Source: Apodospora peruviana (Eukaryota; Ascomycota; Sordariomycetes; Sordariales; Lasiosphaeriaceae). Taken from it: DNA of 64,000 nt. The notes under the pieces are model-generated. The model was not told where the DNA came from. It ran no database searches and saw only the letters and a program-made list of their open reading frames with translations. The position numbers were made by a program, and so were the translations under genes. Positions within the stretch are counted from its first letter, which is position 1. Every line of letters starts with the position of its first letter. The stretch is from NCBI GenBank assembly GCA_033439685.1, contig JAUEDM010000003.1:1828001-1892000 (forward strand), read 5' to 3'. Shown here one piece after another: positions 43,992 to 54,348 of the stretch.

Positions 43992-44974
43992 CTAGTCCAA
44001 ACTCTCCAAAAATCTCGCCACACGATTCGCCAACCACTCCTGCGCCTCAGGCTTCTCAACCCGATGGTTTGCCCCGGGTATGAAACCTGACAACTCACTC
44101 ACGGCACTACCCCCCGCCTCCTTCCACCTCTCGACAACCTTCCCAATATCAACTGACTTGGGAACATGCTCGTCCTCCGCCGACAGCACAATCAGAACCC
44201 TCGCTCCTCCCCTGTCTAATCGTCCCCAAATCCTAGCCAACTCCTCATCCGACAAATCCGACGAGAAATAATCATCATCTCCCCTTTTTTTAAGTGACAC
44301 TCATCATTAGCATCAAAACATCTCCGGAGAGAAAGAAAAAGAACTCACCCTTTCGCCGCCAACGAAAACCACCGATACGCCGTCACCGGACCATGCCCAA
44401 AAACATTCAGAAACTTATCCCCCGGCATGATCTCATCCTTCCTCCCCTCGCTAATCATCTTCCTAGCCCACTCCACACTCGTCTCGATATCCTTCGAACT
44501 CGCCTCCATGCCAATCGCTTCCCTGTCCGACACTGGGCCCTGGAGAATCACCCCGTCCACGTCCACGCCTTCCTCCTTTCGTCTCAAAAGATACTCCATG
44601 CAGTCCTGCGACCCGGTCGAATGCCCCATCAAGACCACATTTTCTTTTCTAAGGGTCTGTCTAAGGTACCGCACAAACGCAGTCAACTCGTCCACGTCCT
44701 GTTCGAGGGAAGAGTATCCCCATCCTGACTTCGCGCTGGAGAGGCGGACCTCGAAAACTGAATATGAAAGAGATGAGACAGAGGCGGCGATGGTCCGGAT
44801 GTAGGGGACGTCGTGGGGCCCGTCGCCTAGGCCACCTATGAAGACCAGCGCGTTTGAGGCAGATGATGATGAGTATTCGTAGGCGTGGGAGGGCCGTTGT
44901 GATGTCGACGTCGGGAGGTACTCGTGGACTGTTACTGCAAAGGTGGTATTCCCGGACGATGAGGAGGCGGCCAT
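43992..44974 (-). CDS. DUF1749 alpha/beta hydrolase, SidJ-like siderophore esterase
   Basis: Exons 44974-44349 and 44283-43992 close at 305 residues. The fold is an alpha/beta hydrolase: the nucleophile elbow is GHSTGSQD (Ser at about 119), the oxyanion region ALVFIGGLGDG (about 42-52), a later strand VLIVLSAEDEHVP probably carries the acid, and the C-terminal GANHRVEKPEAQEW the catalytic His. The layout and the GGLGDGPHDVPY and SGWGYSSLEQDVDEL segments match DUF1749. This family includes SidJ, an intracellular esterase that hydrolyses fusarinine C to release iron from siderophores. Other DUF1749 members are uncharacterised, so the substrate is inferred. No siderophore synthetase or transporter is nearby. 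No signal peptide. Confidence 0.8.
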
Positions 44975-45786
44975 TTTGATATCCAGTCTATATAGGTACC
45001 TACCAAGGTAGGCAGAGAATTGAGCGGGTGTAAGAAGCCGTAAAAGAGAGAGATTTTATAACGGGTAAATTATTTATAACAGTTATAGATAAATCAAGGC
45101 CTGTTTATTGGTGAGATATATGTATGTGTGTTAGCAGGTTTATGATGTGTATAGGAAGATATACCACTGTGCTGATTAAATACAAAGGTACGAACCTAGT
45201 GATGTGAGCAGACCAAGCAGCTGGGACGGGAGTGTTGATCTCGATAAACAATGGTAAGAAACGAGTCCGTTTTCTTTCCGAAGGTCTATATCAAAGGAGA
45301 TTGATCACAGAAAGGCAAAATACTGATTTTTGATGCCTGGGTGGCTTATTGAAGGTTGATGCAGCGTGGATCATCGGCGATGCAATGCGAAAGATGGATG
45401 GCACCCCTCTCCCACGTCATGCAGCTGCGAGCGGTCCTACCCGCATCAATACTGCCGTTCGGGCACCAAATTCCCCGACACCAATATAACTTCAAGAGTA
45501 CCTTTCCCCTCCCAGAATCTGCTTCTCTCTATGTACATGTATGTTACCTAGGTGTTGTATGTTTCCTACGTCTATGTATGTAGAAGCCAGAAAATCCTAC
45601 CCCAACCTCTTTCAACAAACAACCTCATCGCATGCATTGAGTGCATTGCTCATACAGCAAGCAACAACCATAACAACAACATGGGGTATGTGAGACAAAA
45701 TACCAACACCAACAAAGTTCGCACGCTAGCTAAGGTACGTACTTACACAAAGTCCAACTGCAAACCCTTACTCTCCATACGCGTTC
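44975..45786. other. Intergenic region, hydrolase promoter and kinase 3' end
   Basis: AT-rich near 45040-45180. An imperfect inverted repeat GGTACCTACCAAGGTAGGC lies at about 44995-45014, close to the hydrolase start. No gene is supported. Confidence 0.5.
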
Positions 45787-48700
45787 CTACCTCCCCTTCC
45801 CATCCTCATCATCCACATCCCTCTCCACCATCTCAATAGAAGTCAGACTCGGGAACCGTTTCTGGAAATCCCTAATATAGTCATCCTTTTCCGCCGCAGT
45901 CATCTGCAGCATCGCCGTTCTCGACTGCTGCTGGCCCTGACCCGGCAAATCTATCGCCGCTTCCATTAGACCGCCACTACTACTATTATCACCGCCGCCC
46001 CCCGACGCAGCCGCCGCTGACACTGCAGTACTCGGCCTCAGTTTCGGTGCCTGGATTCCACCACTAGACATCATCAAAGGCTTGGTAGGTTTAGGAGGCG
46101 AGCTGCTCGTCAGGTTCTTATTCAGATGCATCGGCTTCGGCGGGGCCATAGGAGGAGGACCAGTGCGATGCTGCTGAGTCGTGCTGGTGCTGTTGATGGG
46201 TTTTCGCGCAATGACCACTGGCGGTGTGCGGCCATCAGTAGTAGTCGCATTAGCAGTAGAAGGCCGACTCCCTCCATCAGTAAATTGTCCATAGCCCTGC
46301 GCAGTCCTCACGACATTTGTAGACGACCGATTACTTTCGTCGAGCAAACTCTGCACTTTGTTCTGTATCGAAACTGCTCTCGACACACCACCGATGCTCT
46401 TGGGCAACGGGGTCTGGCCGGACCCTCCAGGCCCCGTACGCTGCGAGACACGTTGTCGGTACTCGGCCTGCGCGGCAGCCACACGAGCCTCCTCCTGCGC
46501 CAACATGCGCGCCTCTTGTTCGCGGCGCATTTCGGGCGTCTCCTCCTCATTCTCTCCGCGAACCCGGCCATCGTCACTCCTGCCATCCGTCGCTTCGGAT
46601 CCGGCAATCGGTGTGAGGTCGCGCCGTCCCAGATCCCGGAGCGGTGAAGGCGTCCGCGGTGGCGGCGGTCCGCTGCCGTGGCCACCCTCGAATCTTTTGA
46701 ACGCGTCACCAAATTTGCCGGCCAGGATATTCTTGGTCCCAGCTCCGATGGATGTCAGACTCGACCGCTTGCTGTGGTGGTGGTGCTTGTGGTGGCTCCG
46801 GTCTTTCTTTTTCGGGTCTGCATCCTCCATCGACCGTAGGAAATCAACATTTGACTCAATATTCGTGTCCTTCTCGGCGTCAGGGGGAGGTGGCAGCTCC
46901 TTATCAAAGCCGGCAGAAGGAAGGCCCGGTGAAACGAGAGGCTTCGAGCTGCCTTCTCGCGCGCGCAGATAGTCCATGTTCGATTCGAGGTGCGTGCTGA
47001 CAGGTCGGGGACGCTGTCCGGATTGTGGCTTTGGCTTGTTGACGGGGTCCAATACATCCAAGTTCGGACGTCCACCTTCAAGAGAAGGCCGCGAGGACGA
47101 AGGATGGCGCACGTGCGTGGCTAGAGGTTGGCTTTGGAAAGAGGGTGTCCGCGCTGCAGTCACAACGGGTCTGGCAGACTGACCTGCATCTTGCTGCCGG
47201 GGTACGCTAGACGCGCGGTTTCGATGGTCTGTTGGAGGGAATCGATAGACCTGGTACTGAACAGATTCTAGAGGCGGTGTCGTCATGGTTCCCGTAGAAA
47301 CCATGGTCGGCTTACTCGGGGGAGGCTGATACATGGGTTTGGCGGTTTGCGAGGAAAGCGCTTTCAGCTCAGGGGTACTCGAGATGATAGCTGAAGCGCG
47401 GCTCATCTCGGACGTCTTGGGAGGCGCAGATGTGGATTTCAGAGGCGGTGATACGCGCTGTGCATCTAAAGCAACTATGTAGGGGCTTGCGCGTTTGACC
47501 TCCACAGACTGTCTTTGGCTGGTGGACAGAGGGCCAGGAGAAGGCGATGGCTTCGTTTGGAAGGCCTCATCTGCCAGTCTTTCGCTGACTCGTCGAGACA
47601 GATCTCTCGGTGGCTGAGGGACAGGCTGGGCTGCAGCACTGTCAAACTCAAACTTTGTCCCGTGTTCGTGCAAGATCGAAAACTGATCGAGTGTTGGGAA
47701 CCTAGACGACAGCTCATCTGCATTCGGTATTGGCACTTTCGAGTCAAGGGCAGCAAAAGGATCGCCATTGGTGACCTTGGCTGGTGACTTGCTAGGCCTG
47801 GCGGTTTGGGGTGTTACTGGCTGTGAAGTGGCAGGTACTCTGCCTCGGCGCATGCGCTCTACCTCGGGAACCTTTGCCTGCTGCTGGGCTGGTGGAGAGA
47901 ACACAGCGCCAACCGCCGGCATTGGCTTCGGCTTTTGGGCTGCTGCGGATTGCCCCAGGGACTCTCTTTGCGAATCCGCAGAGTAAATCTATAGCCGTAT
48001 CAGCCGTGATCTAGGTTCCCATCCCTCGCTTGTAGAGAACTTACATCCTTAACAGGGGGTTCCCGGCCCTGCATTGCACATGCCTCCTTGAGTACCTGGT
48101 AGATATTCGGCCGCGTTTGTTGATTTTCGCGCAACATCCAGGCTAGAGCAACAAACTTAGCGGAATGTCGAGGTGAAACGCAGAACCATCTTCGGGGCCT
48201 TACCGATAAGCTTCTTTAACCTATCTGAAAATACAGGGTAGCTCGGGAATTTGTAACTAGCATTCAGAATGGCCAGCTGTCCCTGCTCCTCAAACGGCGT
48301 GGTGTAGTAGCACAGTTTATAGAGCAAAACACCAAGCGCCCAGATATCCGACTTCTCGTCGATCGGCTGCTTCCTATACACGTCGATCATCTCCGGACTC
48401 CTGTACTGCATGGTGGTATGTTTCTGCACATCCTCGTCCATCAGGCGGCACTCTACCGTAGTCGTGGGAGCCGGCCGGGGTGACGCTGCCGAGCCAAAAT
48501 CACAGAGCTTAAACATCCTGACAGACCCGGTCATGTTGATCAGCACATTCTCGACCTTCAAATCCCGATGTAGTAGCGGCGGCTTGAGATAGTGCATGCA
48601 AGCAACACCCTCGGCGACGTCGGTGAAGATGTTGAGAATCTCGGGCTCGGTCAGGCGGTGTTGCAAGCGGGTGTTCATAAAGTCAATGAGCCCGCCGCCA

Positions 48701-49104
48701 TTGCAGTACTCCATGAGGAGAAAGACCTCGTAGCCCCCGCCGCGCAGCTCGGACGCATGCGAGTCAATGTAGGTCACAATCGCCTTGTGGCCCTTGAGGC
48801 GCTTGATGGTCTCGACCTCGATCCGCATGCCCCGTAGCGAGTCCTTATCCGGCACGGCCACCCTCTTCAGCACGGCAAGGTCTGTACCATTGACCGGCGA
48901 GGCAAGCTTGACTAGGTAGACATGTGCGAAACCGCCCTCGGAAAGATACTTCTGGATGACAACCCTATGGCCGCCGACTTGGATCTTGGTGCCGGGCGCG
49001 AAGGTACCCGCTGGGGCGCCGGGGGCAGCCACTGCCGCCGGTGCTCCGTATCCTACTGGCCGGGGCGCGACCGCCGCCGGCACAGCCTGGCCGTACGAGG
49101 CCAT
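45787..49104 (-). CDS. Ark/Prk (NAK-family) serine/threonine kinase
   Basis: Homologue of yeast Ark1, Prk1 and Akl1 and of animal AAK1/GAK, kinases that phosphorylate endocytic coat proteins and so control actin-patch dynamics. Exons 49104-48204, 48142-48045 and 47988-45787 total 3201 bases, giving 1066 residues. The Ala/Pro-rich N-terminus leads to the kinase domain: glycine loop LSEGGFAHVYLV (about 53-64), catalytic Lys in LAVLKRV (about 80), HRDLKVEN (179-186), CDFGSA (201-206), and YRSPEMID in place of the APE motif. The kinase domain ends across intron 1 at AWMLRENQQTRPNIYQVL. The rest is a long Pro/Ser/Arg-rich disordered tail with a His-rich patch, and an ordered C-terminal segment (EKDDYIRDFQKRFPSLTSIE). 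The gene ends in DEDGKGR. Confidence 0.92.
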
Positions 49105-50200
49105 TGGTTCGACCGGTATGGTCGAGATTGGGAAGGGTAATTCAACGACGTCGGCGTTGGTTCTCGGCTCCGGGTTCGGTTCGGTTTTGAGGATCGAGAT
49201 TCGAGGATTCAGAGATTCACCGGAGTGGAAGACGATAAATACGGTACGGCGACAAGAAAGAGAGCGAGCTCCAGCTCACACTGCAAAGCAAGGGATGAGT
49301 TGCGGGGGAATCGGATGGGGCGAGTTGAAGGCCGACTTTCACGGCATCGAAGAGAACGTGTCCTCTTGGGAAATGATCTATGATTAAAGCATCACCAAAG
49401 TCCTGACAAGGCAGCTTTCAGAAGAGCAAATATGTTGGATTTTTAGCGGGAGTGGGGGACGTTTGACGACGGATTCGTGGTCTCGAGGCTGAGCTGAATG
49501 GGATGATCGTTAGCTGCAGCGGTGTTCAGTTAAGAGTACCACTGTGGCACTGAGACAGGGCAATGCAAGTCGCGATGCGAAACAATTGGACATCGGGGTA
49601 CTGCCAGTTGGCTACAGCTGTCTGTAGGATTGGATCCCGTCGAATTGGCCACTCGCTCGCCAGCAGGGCTAGCGCTGAATCGCATGCGCTGGAGAGGCAC
49701 TAATGACACAGCGACTTCCAGGCAGGAGTCAACGAATTGTTCTTGGATTGAAATTCCATCCATTTGCCCCGAATTCACCAAACATGTGATCTGCTGTCAA
49801 CTGCCACGATATTTACCTTAGGTACCTAGGTATCTACCTTAGGTTTCTTCAAAGGCAACTGTTAGGTCTGATCTACCTACGGTAGCTGATATCCATGTGA
49901 GCAAGTCAGGCTCTTGGATGTGGTTGGGGCTGGCCCCTATCTACAAGGTAGGTAGGTACCTAGGTTGATATCACCCATCGCCTTTCATCCCTTCTCTCAC
50001 GCCCTCCCACTTATATTATCATTTCCACGTATTTCCGATGAGTTGTACCTATGTCTATGATCGAGCTGATTTGATGTCGTAAGTAGATTGGAAGATGGAA
50101 GCACGACTGATCGGTATGACACCCATAAACTGAAGCCGAGCTCGATCTCTTAATTATCATCAACTATCAGCTCCCTCTACACAAAATCAAAAACCCAAGC
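49105..50200. other. Intergenic region rich in TACCTAGGTA palindromes
   Basis: Holds the kinase promoter and the permease 3' end. The palindromic words cluster: TTAGGTACCTAGGTATC (about 49817-49833), a further TACCTTAGG, and AAGGTAGGTAGGTACCTAGG (about 49945-49964). No gene. Confidence 0.55.
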
Positions 50201-52015
50201 CTAGAACAAGCCGTGGATGATCCGGCTCGGCAGGTTCTTCCACGTCTTCTCGGGCATCTTCTCGTCGTCGCCCACCACCATCATACGCGCACCCGACTTG
50301 AGGTCCATCTCATGCACGGGGATATAAAACCTCCAGTCGCGGGAGTAAGCCTTCCAGCCGAGATACAGCGCGAGCACGATGGGCGCGGCAAGGTAGCCCT
50401 GGAAGAAGGTCTGCGGGTCGGGCGTAGCATCTGCCGAGGGCTGTTGGAGTACCTCGTCAGCATCCTATTCCTACAAAGAAAGGGATAAACTCACATAAAG
50501 CGAACTATAAAACGTCGCAACCAGACACAAAAAGTTCAAGAACAGCCCAATATAGCTGCCTAAAACGCCCAATGTCGGCTTGTACGGGATCTGGTCAAGC
50601 GAGTAGCCCTGGGCCTTCCAGGCATACCGGAACCGGATATGGGTCGCACACACCGATCCCCAGACGAAAAAGTACGACAGCCCGGACAGCGAGAGCAGCC
50701 AATTGAACACCGTCTTGCTGTCCGCCGCCTCACCGATGAAAGCCAGCAGCCCAAAGGCGATCTGGATCACGACGCACCACAGCGGGCGGCCATGCTTGTC
50801 GACGTAAGCCAGGAACTTGGGTCCCATGCCGCGCTCGGCGAGCGCCTGCATCGTGCGCGTCGAGCCAAAAGTGCACGAGTTGGCAACGCTGATGACCGAG
50901 ATGGTGATGACGGCATTGAAGATGGAGGGCAGGACTTTGATTCCGGCGTCCTGGATGGCGATGACGAACGGGGAGGCCTTGGTGTTGGCGCCCGAAGCGC
51001 CCTCGAGCCGCGGCTCGTCCGAGCGGACGATCAGACCCAGGATGAACAGGTTGACAATATAGAAGAAGGCGATGCGCCAAAACACCTGCTTGGTCGCCAA
51101 AGGGATCGCCTTGCGCGGATTGTTCGACTCGGCCGCCGCGAGACCGACCAGCTCGGTGCCGCCGAACGCAAAGGCCGCGACCACGAACACTGACGCGAAG
51201 CCGTTGAAGCCGTTATTGAACGCGCCGGGGTCGTGCCAGTACTTGGCGCCCAAGTAGCCCTGGTTGCCGACACCGCCGCAGTTGATGATGATACCGAGGA
51301 TAATGAAGCCTGCGCAGGCGACGATCTTGATCATGCTGAGGACGAACTCGACTATCCCCCCAATGATCAGCGCCTACCTATTTAATTAGCGCAGAGACGG
51401 AGACACATACCTTCGCCATACCCTCGCACGCCAAACACCTGAATACCTGCCAATATCACCAAGAACACGGTGATCCAGACTCCGACGTTGATGTCGGTCC
51501 GCCAAAACTGAATCGTGATGCTCGCGGCGGTGATCTCGAACGGCAAGATGGTCAACCAGGACAGGGCGTAGTCCCAGCCCATGGCGAATCCCCACGACGG
51601 GTCCATGAACCGCACCACGTAGGTGTAAAACGCCCCGTTGACCGGGTACAGCACGGCCAGCTCGGCGAGGGCCTGGCACGTGAACAGCAGCATTGTCCCG
51701 ACAATGAGGTACCCGATGATCTATCACCATCCGATTGATTTAATTAGTTGACCATCAACGGGTGTAAAAGAGAACGGATGGACGTACAAGCGAACCCGGA
51801 CCACCGGTAGCCAGCGCACCCCCCGACCCGACGAACAAGCCGGCACCGATTGATCCGCCGATGGCAATCATCTGCATGTGGCGGTTGCGCAGATCGCGGT
51901 GCAACGGATCGGCCTTGTTGACGATGCCGACCTCGACGTCGTCGGAGCCGCTGCTGGCGTCATGGCCATGATAAGCTTCTTTAGCGACCGCCGCTTCCTT
52001 GTCATTTTCCGCCAT
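50201..52015 (-). CDS. General amino-acid permease (YAT family)
   Basis: Plasma-membrane proton-coupled amino-acid transporter of the fungal YAT/APC family (Gap1/Agp1/Dip5 relatives). Exons 52015-51788, 51720-51411, 51351-50495 and 50440-50201 total 1635 bases, giving 544 residues. The cytosolic N-terminus includes lysines available for ubiquitination. The family signature starts TM1: LRNRHMQMIAIGGSIGAGLF followed by GSGGALATGGPGSL. About 12 hydrophobic segments follow, including WGFAMGWDYALSWLTILPFE, EFVLSMIKIVACAGFIILGI and AFGGTELVGLAAAE. The Glu-rich-like C-terminus ends ...WKNLPSRIIHGLF. The exon 2/3 join uses the acceptor ending at 51352, which gives RGYGEVEFVLSMIK; nearer AGs break the frame. 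Substrate range cannot be told from the sequence. Several GATA sites lie upstream. Confidence 0.93.
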
Positions 52016-54348
52016 TGTGCTCTCCTTTCTTTCTCTCTCTCCTGTGCGGTGCGCAATGGTGCGAGGTTGTTTGGATCGCGAGAATAAAAGCAGTGGTACA
52101 CACACACACACTGACACAAAGCAACGAGACAGACAGACAGGACCAGGAAGAGGGAAGTAAGGAAATGAGGGGAAGGGATCAGATGATAAAAGCTACTCAA
52201 TCACCACTACAGCTACTTTACCTTGCCTTGCCCCCTAGCTGCCTTATCTGAGAAAATCAGAAGGTATATCTGATAGGTAGTAGTGGTGGCGTGATAAGTA
52301 CCAAATAGAACAGGCAGACCGAACACGTCCGAGCCCCGACCTGACTTCGTTGTACGTGTAATACCTAAAGTACCTCACCTATCTGCGTTCTCCACGCCAG
52401 CCATGCCCCCCCAGATAGAAAGAGGAACTAGGTAGGTAGGTCCGATAGGTGTGCACAGGTCTGTATGTATCCATGCGGCAGCAATGTAGAATCGAGAACT
52501 CCTAACCGCCAATAGGTAGACGAGATGAGACATTTCAAGGGTGTGGGTGTGTGCGTGTTTCCACGAAGGATAACGGACAAACTACCCAGGTTAGGTAGGT
52601 AGCCACACAAATAAGATTGGGGATGGTGAGATGAATATCTGGGACAGAAGAACAAGCTTCGTGTTGTACGGATTACAACCGAGGCAGTTAATCACTGACC
52701 ATGTCGATATGATACTTTCATGACCGCTTGGTACGTAATATTGCTGCCACACAGTTGGGAACCCACTCCGCCTTGCTCAGCTAGGTAGCTAGTAGCAAGG
52801 AGATGATCAACCAGATATGTTGGTAGGTAGGGACATGGTTGGGTGAGTTAGGTGCGGGTAGGTTACCTTGTAGGTACTTAGCCGAGAAAGAACAGGCAGA
52901 TGAGTTGACTCGTTGGGTTATCTGCAAGACGGACCGGGAAGAAAGCTTGACTTTGGTAGGCTAGTGTTGCGAATAGCTGCTCAGCTGAGGCGGCGTGCCT
53001 CATGTCGAACATGCAGCTTAATAAGGTGATATGTGTCGGTGAACGAAATGAGACTCGCCTGAGCAGAAGACCAAGCACCTAACACAAAAGTGGCAAGAGT
53101 AATGATTCTCGGCCTCTTTCTCGCGGCGCACGAGGATTCATATCATGATCCTCGGCAGGGGGGTCTCGTCGAATGAGCGTAGCTCTCTCCCCAAATCCCT
53201 CCAAGATAACAAGAGAGTCTCCCAGCTCCCGGCGCGTGAAACCCACCCAAATCTGGGGTCTTCCCCGGCTGATTTGGTTCACGGCGGCGGCGCCGAAATA
53301 TCGACTGGCTTCTCCGACACCTAACAAATGCGTTTGTGCTATTAAGATTGCTCAGACGTTAATTTGTTCCTTCAATGCTCATGAGTCGGTCGTCCCGAGT
53401 CGTTCGGTACCTATAGTGATAGTGGCGTGGTACGTACCTGACCTAGTTTGCTTGTTGATAAGCTTTCCTCAAGCATTTGTGATACTGCTTGGCGATCCAA
53501 TCAGAACATCCATCCACGACTCTTCTGGAAGGCCGCTAGAACCAAATCCGAGGTTTGGTTCCGATGTGGTCTGGACTCTGGACTCTGGCCAAACAACAGC
53601 CGACCTTCCCTCCTTCCACATATGGAAGTCGTCTTAACTGGAACCTTTTCAACTGAAGGTCAGCTGGCGCTTTTGGCACTTTGGCAGTTTGGCAGTTTGC
53701 CTTACCCTCCAGCTGAAGTCATACCATGGCCTCGGGCTTTCTCAACCACTTTCATTGTTGATTGTCAAAACATCTCTCACCTTCTCCTAACGTACCTATG
53801 TACCACGCCAAACCGACAACACTATCAATAAATTCCGACGGGGAGCTGTCGTCGTCAAACGACCAACAAGGACGCCGGGAATCGCCGAGACGGGAATCGA
53901 CCGCTAATGCACTGGTCCCAAAGCGTGAAGGACTGGGTAGGCAGGCCAGGCGTCGGGTGCCAGGCCCCCACGGCCCTTGAATTCACTACCTAGGTAGGTT
54001 CCCTTTCGGTTAGGCCCCACAGTGTCGGAAGTTCCCGACACCTCGTTGAATGGTTTTCAACAACGACAAACGGGAGACCTGCGCGCTTAGCAAAACTACC
54101 GTTTGGGGATGGAAAATAGGAAACCAAAAACGCCGATCGGAAGAGGCAAGCCGCTAAAATCGAATCGGTTCATGCCATGTGGATGAGAGGACATCAAACA
54201 AGAAAGCCCAGCTTGGTACGGAATACAGTACTTGACAAAGACTTCTTGTGAATCAGGTTCCGTATGGCATGTACCTGTTTGAGACCCCATGTCTATCGAG
54301 ATCCTGTATCAAAGGAGCGCAGAGTCTGTGCTGGTGCGGTATGTATGT
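52016..54348. other. Permease promoter and 2 kb spacer
   Basis: Contains the permease promoter with GATA sites (listed separately), an ACACAC run (about 52097-52110) and many TAGGTA/TACCTA words (about 52430, 52590, 52823-52880, 53988). I see no supported gene; frames such as 53173-53637 (+) lack family motifs. Confidence 0.5.
52184..52297. promoter_or_regulatory. Cluster of four HGATAR (AreA/NIT2-type) sites
   Basis: Upstream of the minus-strand permease start, four matches to HGATAR occur within 114 bases: TGATAA at 52184, TTATCT (AGATAA on the other strand) at 52244, TGATAG at 52271 and TGATAA at 52292. In filamentous fungi AreA/NIT2 GATA factors activate nitrogen-catabolite genes, including amino-acid permeases, through paired sites of this kind. 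Nitrogen control is inferred. Confidence 0.6.

Noticed and set aside
40617..45000. Secondary-metabolite cluster around the P450
   Set aside because: No polyketide synthase, peptide synthetase, terpene cyclase, transporter or other tailoring enzyme is present. Neighbours are a small Cys-rich protein, a DUF1749 hydrolase and eIF5.
53173..53637. 154-codon plus-strand frame in the permease upstream spacer
   Set aside because: No domain, no supporting splice or leader signals, and overlapped by frames of similar length in other registers.
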